From: Caldifarciminota bacterium
GTDB taxonomy: Bacteria > Hydrothermota > Hydrothermia > LBFQ01
Length of the DNA: 55,346 nt
NCBI GenBank assembly: GCA_027003075.1
Contig: JALWYV010000031.1
Coordinates: 1-55,346 of the forward strand
Reading direction: 5' to 3'
Below, piece after piece: positions 41,720 through 49,855 of this stretch. The notes beneath the pieces were generated by a model. The model was not told the DNA's origin, did no database searches, and saw only the letters and a program-made list of their open reading frames with translations. A program made the translations under genes and the position numbers. Within the stretch, counting starts at the first letter, position 1. Every line of letters begins with the position of its first letter.

Positions 41720-42205
41720 ATGGCCGGTCAGAAGAAGGAAAGAGGGTTCAATCTGGATCTCCTGAGGGACATTCTGGCCATTTTTGAAGAGAGCGACGTG
41801 GCCAGACTGGAGCTCTCCACGAAGGACTTCAAACTGAAACTGTCTAAATACCCGGAGAACGTACCCGTACCTGCCCCACAGGTGATCACTCCACCACCCG
41901 CACCTGCACAGTCTCCCACTGCTGAGAGATCCGCCGAACCTTCACAGGAGAAGGAAGAGGAGAACGTCCACTACATAAGGGCGCCCATGGTGGGGACCTT
42001 CTACAGGGCGCCGGCCCCCGGAGCCGACCCCTTCGTCAAAGAGGGGGACAGGGTTAAGAAGGGGGACGTCGTCTGTATAATAGAGGCGATGAAGATAATG
42101 AACGAGATAAAGTCCGACGTGGACGGGATAATAGAGGAGGTCCTCGTGGAGAACGCCCACCCCGTTGAGTACGGACAGCCTTTGTTTAAAGTAAGACCGG
42201 TATGA
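41720..42205 (+). CDS. accB: Acetyl-CoA carboxylase biotin carboxyl carrier protein
   Basis: 161 residues. The N-terminal helical segment is followed by a Pro/Ala-rich linker (about 50-75) and a biotinyl domain with APMVGTFYRAPAPGADPFV (the AccB thumb) and IIEAMKIMNEI carrying the biotinylated Lys. It carries biotin between AccC and AccA/D, which are not in the window. The end overlaps the DUF502 gene (ATGA). Confidence 0.95.
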   Translation: MAGQKKERGFNLDLLRDILAIFEESDVARLELSTKDFKLKLSKYPENVPVPAPQVITPPPAPAQSPTAERSAEPSQEKEEENVHYIRAPMVGTFYRAPAPGADPFVKEGDRVKKGDVVCIIEAMKIMNEIKSDVDGIIEEVLVENAHPVEYGQPLFKVRPV

Positions 42206-42816
42206 ACGAGGGCGGTGAACGGAGGTTGAGGTTTCGCCAGAGGTTCCTTGCGGGGGTCGTAGTCCTGGCCCCCCTGTTCGTGACCCTGTGGGTCGTGATC
42301 TTCATAACTAACTTCATAGCCGGATGGATAGCCCGTCCCCTCTCCCGCATCCTTGAACCCCTACCCTACCCCGTCCTTCTGATCCCCTCCCTTCTCATAG
42401 TCGTGGGGGTCATATACGTCGTGGGTTGGTTCGCCACCACGTACCTCGGGAAAGCCATATTTGACTTCGTGGACGACATCTTCATGAACATCCCCGTACT
42501 GCAGCACGTCTACCGCATAGCACGGGACACCATAAACGCCGTTTACTCCATACCCAAGAAGACTGCCTTCCGCAAAGTGGTCTGGATAACCGTGGGGGAC
42601 GGGAAGCGGATGTTGGGCCTGGTGACGGACGAGACCGAGGACCTTTACATCGTATTCCTCCCGTCTACACCCAACCCTACCACGGGCTTTCTCCTTCTGG
42701 TGGAGAAGAGTAGCGTTGAGGAGGCCAGAATGAGCGTGGAGGACGCATTAAAGGCTTTAATATCGGGAGGACTGATAAATGTTTTTCAGGAAAAGCGATC
42801 TGGACGAGCTCCTTGA
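42202..42816 (+). CDS. DUF502 family inner-membrane protein
   Basis: 204 residues. Two membrane helices (about 14-42 and 54-78) with FLAGVVVLAPLFVTLWVV, then the family-typical IPVLQHVYRIARDTINAV and LPSTPNPTTGFLLLV. Function unknown across the family. Sits between accB and the CorC-like gene with overlaps on both sides. Confidence 0.88.
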   Translation: MNEGGERRLRFRQRFLAGVVVLAPLFVTLWVVIFITNFIAGWIARPLSRILEPLPYPVLLIPSLLIVVGVIYVVGWFATTYLGKAIFDFVDDIFMNIPVLQHVYRIARDTINAVYSIPKKTAFRKVVWITVGDGKRMLGLVTDETEDLYIVFLPSTPNPTTGFLLLVEKSSVEEARMSVEDALKALISGGLINVFQEKRSGRAP

Positions 42817-43549
42817 CGAGATAAAGGAACTCGCCGGGAAGGATAAGGAGTTGGTTGACCTGATAAAGGGGATACACCGCCTCTCAACCCGGACGACGGA
42901 GGAGGTCATGCGCCCGCGGGTGGACGTTGTGATGGTCTCCGAGGACGATACCCTGATGGATCTGGTGGAGAAGTTCCGGGAACACAGGTACTCCAAGTAC
43001 CCCGTCCTATCGTCCGAGGGGGATCGGATAGTAGGGGTAGCCCACATAAAGGACGTGTTCTTCCACCTGGATAAGGATCTCTCCAGCGTACCCGTGTCCG
43101 ACATAATGCGAAACGCTTTCTTCGTCCCTGCGGCTCAGGTGTGTTATAAGACCCTGAAGGCCCTCCAGAGGGAGAAGATCTCCATCGGCATGGTGGTGGA
43201 CGAGTACGGGAGCGTAATCGGCATAGTCACCATAGAAGATCTGGTTGAGGAGATAGTAGGCGAGATATACGAGGAGCACGACCTTCAGGAGGAGAAGTAC
43301 AGGGAGCTGGAGGACGGCAGCTACCTCGTGAACGCATGGATGCCCATAAGCGAACTGGAGGAGCTCCTTGGCGTGGACTTCGGAGAGACGGAGAGTACGA
43401 GCGTGGGAGGTTTCCTAATAGAGAAGCTCGGGGGCCTGCCCGAGGAGGGTAAGGTCATCAGGGTAGATGGTGTAGAACTGGAAGCCAGAGAGGTAACCCC
43501 CCAGAGGATACTGAGCGTGGTCGTACGAAAGGTGAGGAATAACCTATGA
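42779..43549 (+). CDS. CorC/HlyC-type CBS-pair protein
   Basis: 256 residues. CBS pair about 55-185 ([45 protein letters not shown]) and a C-terminal CorC_HlyC domain ([37 protein letters not shown]). The membrane DUF21 domain is absent, as in soluble CorC. Probably a cation-efflux or nucleotide-sensing accessory. It overlaps the DUF502 gene by 38 nt; a Shine-Dalgarno-like GGGAGGA precedes the ATG. Confidence 0.88.
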   Translation: MFFRKSDLDELLDEIKELAGKDKELVDLIKGIHRLSTRTTEEVMRPRVDVVMVSEDDTLMDLVEKFREHRYSKYPVLSSEGDRIVGVAHIKDVFFHLDKDLSSVPVSDIMRNAFFVPAAQVCYKTLKALQREKISIGMVVDEYGSVIGIVTIEDLVEEIVGEIYEEHDLQEEKYRELEDGSYLVNAWMPISELEELLGVDFGETESTSVGGFLIEKLGGLPEEGKVIRVDGVELEAREVTPQRILSVVVRKVRNNL

Positions 43550-44499
43550 GCGGACCCACGGTGAGCCTCAAGGAGGTCGTGGAGAAGTTCCCCGGAAGTC
43601 TGGACGTCCTCTACGGAGGAGGATCCATCCAGAGGAGGAAACTTAAGTCTCCGGACCTCAACCGCCCCGGTCTCCTCCTCGCCGGCTTTACCGGGGAGTT
43701 TCCGAGGGAGAGGATCCAGATCCTCGGCCTCACCGAGAGGGCGTACCTCCTTCACCTTCTGAGATCCGGGGGAAGAAAGGCCGTCGTGGAGGCACTGGAT
43801 AGGCTTTTCTCAAGGAGGATACCCGCGGTAGTCCTCACAGCCTCCGGGAAGAAGTTGCCGGACAGTCTCCTCTCCATGGTCCTTGACGTGGCCCGGAAGT
43901 ACCGAACTCCGGTTCTATCCACCCCCATCCAGACCCCTTCGTTCATGGCCATGATGTCCGACCGCCTCGCCTACCTGCTGGCACCCCGCAGGACCCTCCA
44001 CGGCGTTATGGTTGATATACACGGTGTGGGGACCCTCATAATGGGGGCGCCCGGTATGGGGAAGAGCGAAACCGCCCTTGAACTTATAAGGAGAGGCCAT
44101 AGGTTCGTGGCGGACGACGTGGTACTCGTCAGGAGGTACCCGCCCAACTCCCTCCTATCTGAACCTCCCCCCGGAAGGGAAAATCTCATGTTCTTCATGT
44201 TCATACGGGGTATAGGCACGGTTTACGTTCCCCACTACTTCGGTGTGAGCGCCGTGAGGAGGGCCCATCCCCTTCATATAATCGTGGAGCTTTCGGATGA
44301 GGAGGGGCCAGTTGAGACAATGGACGTACTGGGTATAGAGGTGCCGAAGTACAGGGTAAAGCTCCATCCCCTGAAGGCCACGGCCACCGTAATAGAGAGC
44401 ATGGCCCTGCACTACAAGGCGAACCGCCTTAAGGACGTTATCCACCTCCCCAGCTTTGAGGCCATCCTTGAGGAGCAACTGAGGAAGGGAAGTCCTTAG
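43546..44499 (+). CDS. hprK: HPr kinase/phosphorylase
   Basis: 317 residues. N-terminal domain about 1-130, then Walker A GAPGMGKSE from 167, HRFVADDVVLV, and the HprK signature around MFIRGIGTVYVPHYFGV. It would phosphorylate HPr or an HPr-like protein on Ser; no ptsH or PTS gene is in the window. ATGA overlap with the CorC-like gene. Confidence 0.92.
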   Translation: MSGPTVSLKEVVEKFPGSLDVLYGGGSIQRRKLKSPDLNRPGLLLAGFTGEFPRERIQILGLTERAYLLHLLRSGGRKAVVEALDRLFSRRIPAVVLTASGKKLPDSLLSMVLDVARKYRTPVLSTPIQTPSFMAMMSDRLAYLLAPRRTLHGVMVDIHGVGTLIMGAPGMGKSETALELIRRGHRFVADDVVLVRRYPPNSLLSEPPPGRENLMFFMFIRGIGTVYVPHYFGVSAVRRAHPLHIIVELSDEEGPVETMDVLGIEVPKYRVKLHPLKATATVIESMALHYKANRLKDVIHLPSFEAILEEQLRKGSP

Positions 44500-44502
44500 A
44501 AT
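44497..44502 (+). promoter_or_regulatory. -10 box of the LEA-type lipoprotein gene (leaderless)
   Basis: TAGAAT, 6 nt before the ATG at 44509; its TAG is the hprK stop codon. Confidence 0.45.
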
Positions 44503-44508
44503 ACAGGT

Positions 44509-44994
44509 ATGCGCGCAGGTAAGTTTGTACTCTTTGCCTTAACAGCCGCTCTGGTTCTTTCTGGATGCTCTCTGATACAGAAGAGAATCGCCCTGAAGGA
44601 CTGTAAGTTCTCCCTTAAGGGAGTAAAACTTAAGAGCGTGGACCTGAGCGGTTTCTCCATGGACGTTATGTTATCCGTCCAGAATCCCAACAGCATAGAC
44701 GCCGTCCTTGACAGGTTCGCTGGCAGCGTCCTCGTTGAGGGTGTTAAGGTGGCGGACGTGTCCAACAGGTACAGGAAGACCGTGAAGGCCAGATCCTCCA
44801 ACACCGTACCCATAACCGTATCCGTTAAGTACTCCTACCTGAAAGGGGCAGCCACGAAGATTATGGGAGCGATAAACTCCCGGAGGGCCAGAGTCGGTGT
44901 TGACGGTAAGGCGTACATGGAGTTTGATATCCCATTCGTGGGAAAACAGAGTATTCCCTACCCGGTGAAGCTCTCCCGGACATTTACGTTTTAG
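44509..44994 (+). CDS. LEA14/WHy-domain lipoprotein
   Basis: 161 residues. Signal peptide with lipobox LSGC (Cys20). The mature protein is one LEA type 2 domain: FSLKGVKLKSVDLSGFSMDV, LSVQNPNSIDAVLDRF, SSNTVPITVSVKYSYL. Such proteins are envelope stress or lipid-associated lipoproteins; the role here is unknown. Confidence 0.85.
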   Translation: MRAGKFVLFALTAALVLSGCSLIQKRIALKDCKFSLKGVKLKSVDLSGFSMDVMLSVQNPNSIDAVLDRFAGSVLVEGVKVADVSNRYRKTVKARSSNTVPITVSVKYSYLKGAATKIMGAINSRRARVGVDGKAYMEFDIPFVGKQSIPYPVKLSRTFTF

Positions 44995-45020
44995 TACCAC
45001 ACCGGGGCAGGTTTCACCCT

Positions 45021-45026
45021 TAAAAT
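45021..45026 (+). promoter_or_regulatory. -10 box of tRNA-Leu(GAG)
   Basis: TAAAAT ending 10 nt before the mature tRNA 5' end, the same spacing as for tRNA-Leu(CAA). Confidence 0.5.
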
Positions 45027-45036
45027 ACATACCTCC

Positions 45037-45120
45037 GCCGGGGTGGCGGAATTGGCAGACGCGCATGGTTGAGGGCCATGTGGGCTTCGGCCCGTGCGGG
45101 TTCAAGTCCCGCCCCCGGCA
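45037..45120 (+). tRNA. tRNA-Leu(GAG)
   Basis: 84-nt type II tRNA. Acceptor GCCGGGG/CCCCGGC, discriminator A; anticodon stem CATGG/CCATG with loop TTGAGGG and anticodon GAG at 45071-45073. The variable arm and T-arm are identical to those of tRNA-Leu(CAA). Seven T follow (45122-45128). Behind it, 45136-45157 can form an imperfect GC hairpin (GGGGCGACC/GGCCGTCCC) upstream of speD. Confidence 0.95.
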
Positions 45121-45208
45121 CTTTTTTTATCCGGAGGGGCGACCGGGGGGCCGTCCCGATGGTACCTTACTCGTGGAACGCGGGTAAGGGGCAAAAAGGA
45201 GGTAGAAA

Positions 45209-45640
45209 TTGGCGAAGGAACTGGAGCACACGACCATCGGGGAGCATTACATAGTGGAGGCCTCGGGGTGCGACCCCGAGATCATCGGCGACGTGGAGAA
45301 GGTTCAGGACATCCTCGTGGAGGCGGCAAAGGAGGCCAACGTCCAGATATGGTCGGTATCCTTCCACCGTTTCGCCCCCAACGGGGTCAGTGGGGTGATA
45401 GTCATAGCCGAGTCCCACATATCCATACACACCTGGCCGGAGGTGGGATACGCCGCCATAGACATATACACCTGTGGAGATAACGCCCTACCCGAAAAGG
45501 CCGTCAACTTCGCCGTGAAGGCTTTTAAGGCCAAACACGTGCATATAACGGAGCTCACCCGCGGCGTCCACGACGGGGACCACATCTACTACCACACCCT
45601 TACGACCTGGGAGGAGATAGGTAAGGGAGAGAAGGTATAA
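45209..45640 (+). CDS. speD: S-adenosylmethionine decarboxylase proenzyme
   Basis: 143 residues, makes decarboxylated SAM for spermidine-type polyamines. Self-cleavage site ESHISIHTWPE: cut between Glu68 and Ser69, which becomes the pyruvoyl group. YAAIDIYTCG and the HVHITELTRG region complete the prokaryotic class 1B form. Start TTG with a strong Shine-Dalgarno sequence (AGGAGGT), 7 nt away. Polyamines fit a thermophile. The stop overlaps the next gene. Confidence 0.95.
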   Translation: MAKELEHTTIGEHYIVEASGCDPEIIGDVEKVQDILVEAAKEANVQIWSVSFHRFAPNGVSGVIVIAESHISIHTWPEVGYAAIDIYTCGDNALPEKAVNFAVKAFKAKHVHITELTRGVHDGDHIYYHTLTTWEEIGKGEKV

Positions 45641-46305
45641 GGGTAGCCCTCGTCCTGCCCTGTTTCAACTGTTTTCCTGAGGTAGAGGGAGTTATTGGGG
45701 ATTACTTATCTCATTTCCAGCCGGAGGATATTTTCCTTATTGACGATGGTTCCGAATTGGGAGCCTTCCTTTCCCTATCTAAAAGGTACGGAATAAACGT
45801 CATTAAACACGCTCACAACCGGGGCAAGGGGGCGGCCCTGAAGACGGGTTTTGAGGTCGCCCTGCAAAGGGGGTACACCCACGTACTTACGGCTGACGCC
45901 GACGGCCAGCATCCGGCGAGGTTCGTTCCTCTCTTTATAAAGGCTGCCCGGAAGTACGATATAGTAATAGGATCCCGGAAGGGCCAGATTAAGAGGATGC
46001 CTCTGCACAGACAGCTCTCCAACCGGATAACGTCAACCTTCATATCGGTAATGTTGGGCAGGAGGATAGAGGACAGCCAGTCGGGTTTCAGGCTGATAAG
46101 TGGGGAGGTCCTGCGGAGGGTTAACCTGAAGCGGGATAGGTACGACATGGAGTCGGAGCTGTTGGTTAAGGCGGTGTGGATGGGTTTCACCGTGGGTTTC
46201 GTTCCGGTGGACGTCGTACCCTCAGGGAAATCCTTCATAAACCCCGTAAGGGACGTCCTCAGAGCCATAACTCTGGCGATGGAACTGATCCTGTCAAGGG
46301 CGTGA
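45637..46305 (+). CDS. Family 2 glycosyltransferase (DPM1/GtrB-like), apparent ATA start
   Basis: 222 residues from 45637. The GT2 fold starts with RVALVLPCFN, followed by LIDDGS, NRGKGAALKTGFEVAL, TADADGQHP (metal-binding DXD), GSRKGQ and QSGFRLIS, as in dolichyl/undecaprenyl-phosphate sugar transferases. No ATG, GTG or TTG exists before the DDGS motif: the frame opens after a TAA at 45619-45621 region. An ATA at 45637 sits exactly where family starts fall, overlaps the speD stop as ATAA, and has AAGGGAGA 6 nt upstream. The first canonical codon (TTG, 45757) would remove the nucleotide-binding N-terminus. Confidence 0.8.
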   Translation: MRVALVLPCFNCFPEVEGVIGDYLSHFQPEDIFLIDDGSELGAFLSLSKRYGINVIKHAHNRGKGAALKTGFEVALQRGYTHVLTADADGQHPARFVPLFIKAARKYDIVIGSRKGQIKRMPLHRQLSNRITSTFISVMLGRRIEDSQSGFRLISGEVLRRVNLKRDRYDMESELLVKAVWMGFTVGFVPVDVVPSGKSFINPVRDVLRAITLAMELILSRA

Positions 46306-46319
46306 ATATACCCCGGCTT

Positions 46320-46325
46320 TAGAAT
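46320..46325 (+). promoter_or_regulatory. -10 box of the PD-(D/E)XK gene (leaderless)
   Basis: TAGAAT, 6 nt before the ATG at 46332; it rules out the TTG at 46326 as start. Confidence 0.5.
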
Positions 46326-46331
46326 TTGGAG

Positions 46332-46982
46332 ATGAGGGATTACAGGGAGGAGTTCTGGAAAGGTCTTAAGGAGCTTAAGGACGAGATAAGGACGCTCACC
46401 AAGAGCCAGAAGGAGACCGACAGGAAGATCAAGGAGATATTTAAGGAACTGGCGAAACTCCAGAAGGAGACGGATAGGATGATCAAGGAGACCGACAGAC
46501 AGCTTAAGGAGTTGAGCCTTGAGGTGAAGAAGACGACCAGATCGGTGGCGGAGTTAAACGGCGTATGGAAAAACTACAGCGAGAAGATAATCTTTGACAA
46601 CATAGAGGACACTTTGAGGAAGGCGGGGTTCAGGGACTTCGTCGTCAGCAAAAACGTAAAGAGGAGTAAAAATTCTAAGAACGTAGAGATAGACTTTCTG
46701 GCCGTAGGCGACGGGTACATCGTTGTGCTTGAGACGAAGACCAGCCTAAAGGTTAAGGACGTCAGGAAGTTCGTCAAGAAGTTGAAGGACAAGTTCTTAG
46801 AGTTTTTCCCTGAGTTCAAAAGCTACAGGATATACGGGGCAGTAGTCGGCATAAACCTTCAGGAAGGGGTTGAGAAGTTTGCCTTCAAGAACGGCTTAAT
46901 GGTCTTCAGGTATAAGGACAAGGGGGAGGTTGAGATACTCAACCCGGAGGGGTTTGAGCCGAAGGACTTCGGGAAAGCCTGA
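46332..46982 (+). CDS. DUF3782-like PD-(D/E)XK protein with N-terminal coiled coil
   Basis: 216 residues. The N-terminal 75 residues are helical with repeats (QKETDRKIKEIFKELAKLQ, KETDRMIKETDRQLKEL). The C-terminal part has the restriction-endonuclease-like core: VEIDFLAVGDGYIVVLETKTS, i.e. D-X(n)-ETK. Such proteins are found widely in thermophiles and cyanobacteria in unclear roles. Not obviously part of an operon; it converges with the permease gene. Confidence 0.8.
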   Translation: MRDYREEFWKGLKELKDEIRTLTKSQKETDRKIKEIFKELAKLQKETDRMIKETDRQLKELSLEVKKTTRSVAELNGVWKNYSEKIIFDNIEDTLRKAGFRDFVVSKNVKRSKNSKNVEIDFLAVGDGYIVVLETKTSLKVKDVRKFVKKLKDKFLEFFPEFKSYRIYGAVVGINLQEGVEKFAFKNGLMVFRYKDKGEVEILNPEGFEPKDFGKA

Positions 46983-46987
46983 TCCCA

Positions 46988-48115
46988 TCACAGCTTTCTC
47001 TTTATCCGGTTTATCCAGAGAGACCTGAGGAAGGCGGCTGCCGGGACTGCCAGTATTACGCCGAGGGCGCCGAACAGCGTTGCCCCTATTATCAGGGAGA
47101 GCATAACCAGAACGGGATGTATTCCCACGCTCTTTCCGAGGATGCGGGGGGTCAGTATGAGGGTCTCCATGAGCTGGTCAACGGCCATTACGAGGGCGAA
47201 CTTCAGGAAGGCCACGAGGAGGTTCGGTTCAGATATGAGGAGGATCATCGCCCCGAAGATGACCGTGAGGGCGAACCCTATGTTGGGAACGAGGTTGAAC
47301 ACTCCCGCAAGGAAACCTATCAGGAAGCCGTACTTTATACCGAGAAGTTGCAGGGATACCCCCACGAAAGTACCCACGATTATGGCCACGGTCACCTGAC
47401 CGCGGAAGTACTGGGCGAGGAGGCCGTACATCTCCGAGAGTACGCCCTTGAAGTCTTCGGGGACGAGGCTGTTGATCTCCTCCGCGAGAACGTCCGTATC
47501 CTTAAGGACGTAGAACCCTAATACGAGGCCTATAAGGGTTGAGAATAGGACCTCAAAGGAGGAGGAGAGGAGGGAGGGAACGTTCTTAAGCAGACCCGAA
47601 ACTCCCGGAATGGATGCCACGAGCTGATCCCTCATCTGAAGGACGAGGGATACGATATCCTCCGATATCCCATAACTGCGCAGCAGGGACTCAACGCCCC
47701 GGTTGAAGACGAGGAAGTTCTGAACCGTCCGGGCTATTTCCGAGAGCTGGAGGTAAACCTGATAAACTATCAGGCCCCCCACGAGGAGGCTGGCGAAGAA
47801 CATCCCGAGGATTATTACCGCGGCGCTCACGCCCCTCGGAATATGCCAGCGCTCAAGGCGGCGGACGACGGGCAGGAATATGAAGGCTATAACGAGGGCG
47901 AGGCCCACGGGCCACAGGACACTTGAGGCCAGACGCATCACTACGGCGACCGTGATGAGGAGCGAGACCGACCCCCAGAACTTCTCTCCTGCCCTGTAAA
48001 AGGCCATGGTGGAGAGGATCAGCAGGATAAAGGGACCCCAAAGCCCTTTGAAGGCGAGGAGGACGGCCAACGTCAGGAGTGCTACTCCGCTACCGAGGAA
48101 TATCAGTTCCGCCAA
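46988..48115 (-). CDS. AI-2E family (PerM-like) transporter
   Basis: 375 residues, about eight membrane helices with a long amphipathic loop after helix 3 (residues about 130-200). Family signatures: RRLERWHIPRGVSAA, GVFNLVPNIGF and RILGKSVGIHPVLVMLSLIIG. Members export small molecules or act as Na+/H+ antiporters; the substrate is unknown. Start TTG, 6 nt after TAAAAT. Confidence 0.9.
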   Translation of the reverse strand: MAELIFLGSGVALLTLAVLLAFKGLWGPFILLILSTMAFYRAGEKFWGSVSLLITVAVVMRLASSVLWPVGLALVIAFIFLPVVRRLERWHIPRGVSAAVIILGMFFASLLVGGLIVYQVYLQLSEIARTVQNFLVFNRGVESLLRSYGISEDIVSLVLQMRDQLVASIPGVSGLLKNVPSLLSSSFEVLFSTLIGLVLGFYVLKDTDVLAEEINSLVPEDFKGVLSEMYGLLAQYFRGQVTVAIIVGTFVGVSLQLLGIKYGFLIGFLAGVFNLVPNIGFALTVIFGAMILLISEPNLLVAFLKFALVMAVDQLMETLILTPRILGKSVGIHPVLVMLSLIIGATLFGALGVILAVPAAAFLRSLWINRIKRKL

Positions 48116-48121
48116 GGCAGG

Positions 48122-48127
48122 ATTTTA
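48122..48127 (-). promoter_or_regulatory. -10 box of the AI-2E family gene (leaderless, TTG start)
   Basis: TAAAAT on the minus strand, 6 nt before the TTG at 48115. Confidence 0.5.
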
Positions 48128-48156
48128 GGGGCGATTTTAAGGATAAACTTCTGGAG

Positions 48157-48162
48157 TAGAAT
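48157..48162 (+). promoter_or_regulatory. -10 box of the TlpA-like gene (leaderless)
   Basis: TAGAAT, 8 nt before the ATG at 48171. Confidence 0.5.
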
Positions 48163-48170
48163 TCACGCCT

Positions 48171-48650
48171 ATGAGGAAGATACTCGGAGCCGTACTGTTG
48201 GGTGCGGTGTTGCTAACGGGTTGCGGTGGGAAGAGTGAGAAAGGTGGGGACGTTTACGATATAACCGTGAGAACGATAGACGGTAAAATACTGAAACTTT
48301 CCGATTACAAGGGCAGGGTGATCATAGTTGACTTCTGGGCCACTTGGTGTAAGCCCTGCCGTAAGTCCATACCCGACTTCAACCGCCTTAAAGAGGAGTT
48401 CGGGGACGACCTCCTCATCCTTGGGCTGTCCAAAGATGAGTCTCCAGAGGACGTAAAGGCCTTTATGAGGGAGATACCCATAAACTACCCCGTCGCCATG
48501 GCGACCCGGAAGTTGGAGGAGAGGTTCGGGGGGATCCTCGGCCTGCCTACGGCCTTCCTGATAGACCGGAACGGACGGATAGTCAAGAAGTTCCTCGGCT
48601 ACAGACCCTACAGGGTGTGGAAGGAGAACGTTGAGAACCTCCTTAAGTAA
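48171..48650 (+). CDS. TlpA/ResA-like thioredoxin lipoprotein
   Basis: 159 residues. Lipobox LTGC (Cys18), then a thioredoxin fold with FWATWCKPC (Cys60, Cys63) and the cis-Pro segment GLPTAFLIDRNG. A membrane-tethered reductase in the periplasm, possibly for cytochrome maturation or disulphide repair. It stands alone, 20 bp before lptF with that gene's own -10 box between. Confidence 0.92.
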   Translation: MRKILGAVLLGAVLLTGCGGKSEKGGDVYDITVRTIDGKILKLSDYKGRVIIVDFWATWCKPCRKSIPDFNRLKEEFGDDLLILGLSKDESPEDVKAFMREIPINYPVAMATRKLEERFGGILGLPTAFLIDRNGRIVKKFLGYRPYRVWKENVENLLK

Positions 48651-48657
48651 TCCCCCT

Positions 48658-48663
48658 TAAACT
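48658..48663 (+). promoter_or_regulatory. -10 box of the LptF/LptG-type gene (leaderless, TTG start)
   Basis: TAAACT, a weaker match to TANAAT, 7 nt before the TTG at 48671. Confidence 0.35.
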
Positions 48664-48670
48664 CAACGCC

Positions 48671-49807
48671 TTGGTGTTCCCTTTTAAGGTTTTAGACAGG
48701 TACGTCCTCAAGAGTACGGTCAAGCCCTTCCTTGGGGCTTTGGCCGTTACCACCATGATACTCCTCCTTGACAGGGTCTTTGACCTGATGGACCTCGTCA
48801 TAAAGAAAGGTGTCCCCCTTGACGTAGTTGGCCTCGTTCTGGCCTACTCCCTCCCCTTCATCCTATCTATGACCATCCCCATGTCCGTGTTCGTCGGCTC
48901 CCTCGTCGCCTTTGGCAGGATGGCCCAGGACCACGAGTTCCTCGCCATGCTCTCCTCCGGAATAAGCCTCAACCGGGCCATAGCCTCCGTAGTACTGGCC
49001 GCCGTCCTCATAACCCTCTTCCTCTTCTGGTTCAACGACCGGGTGGTGCCGGAAAGCAACTATAGGCTCAAGAACCTCATTCTGGACATCTACAGCAAGC
49101 GACCCACCGCCCAGATAAGGCAGGGGACCTTTACGAAGGTTGGCCCGTTCTGGATATACGTCGGCAAGAAGGACGACCGGACCTCCCACATAGAGGATGT
49201 CGTTATCCAACAACTGACGAATACGGGGACGCAGACCATAATTGCCAAGGACGGCAGCATGTTCATAGACACCGCCCGACGCCTGAACTTCGTCCTCCAC
49301 AGGGGAGAACTGCACGAGTACGACCGCAGGGCTATGGACTACCGGCGGGTGTCCTTTACGGAGTACCGGCTACAGATACCCCTGAACGACGAGCTTATCC
49401 GGAAGCAGAGGAAGTGGAGGTCGGACAGGGAGAAGAGCGTCGGGATGCTCCTCAAGGAGTGGAGGGAGGTGCGAAGGAGATGGGAGGAGACGGAGAGGAA
49501 GGACCGGGGCCTACGGAGGCGTATGAACTCCCTGATGGTGGAGGTGCATAAGAAGTTCTCTATGCCCATAGCCAGCATAATATTCGTATTTCTGGCCGCC
49601 TACATCGGCTTCCTGATGAGACGGGGAGGCTTCGGACCCGCCTTCGGGGTATCCTTCTTCGTCTTCATCATATACTACGTGCTGCTCATAAGCGGTGAGG
49701 ACCTCGGAAAGCGGGGGATAGTGCCGCCGGAGATAGGGATGTGGTGGGCAGACGTCTTCTATGCCTTTGCGACGGCTCTGATATACAAGTTGTGGGTGAG
49801 GGCGTAG
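48671..49807 (+). CDS. LptF/LptG family LPS export permease
   Basis: 378 residues, YjgP/YjgQ family: VLDRYVLKSTVKPFLGALAV at the N-terminus, LPFILSMTIPMSVFVGSLVAFGRM (coupling helix), a periplasmic beta-jellyroll domain about 130-245, and C-terminal helices with EVHKKFSMPIASIIFVFLAA. It moves LPS from the inner membrane to the Lpt bridge. A charged insert (KQRKWRSDREKSVGMLLKE...) precedes helix 4. The start is taken as TTG. F or G cannot be told apart. Confidence 0.92.
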   Translation: MVFPFKVLDRYVLKSTVKPFLGALAVTTMILLLDRVFDLMDLVIKKGVPLDVVGLVLAYSLPFILSMTIPMSVFVGSLVAFGRMAQDHEFLAMLSSGISLNRAIASVVLAAVLITLFLFWFNDRVVPESNYRLKNLILDIYSKRPTAQIRQGTFTKVGPFWIYVGKKDDRTSHIEDVVIQQLTNTGTQTIIAKDGSMFIDTARRLNFVLHRGELHEYDRRAMDYRRVSFTEYRLQIPLNDELIRKQRKWRSDREKSVGMLLKEWREVRRRWEETERKDRGLRRRMNSLMVEVHKKFSMPIASIIFVFLAAYIGFLMRRGGFGPAFGVSFFVFIIYYVLLISGEDLGKRGIVPPEIGMWWADVFYAFATALIYKLWVRA

Positions 49808-49837
49808 GAGCCACACAGTGTCCTTCTCCGCACCCCT

Positions 49838-49843
49838 TATAAT
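49838..49843 (+). promoter_or_regulatory. -10 box of the DUF262 gene pair
   Basis: TATAAT, 12 nt before the ATG at 49856. Confidence 0.55.
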
Positions 49844-49855
49844 CTTTTCTCGCTT

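Noticed and set aside
45757-46305. Shorter glycosyltransferase start (TTG, 45757)
   Set aside because: It would delete the VALVLPCFN strand and the DDGS nucleotide-binding motif.
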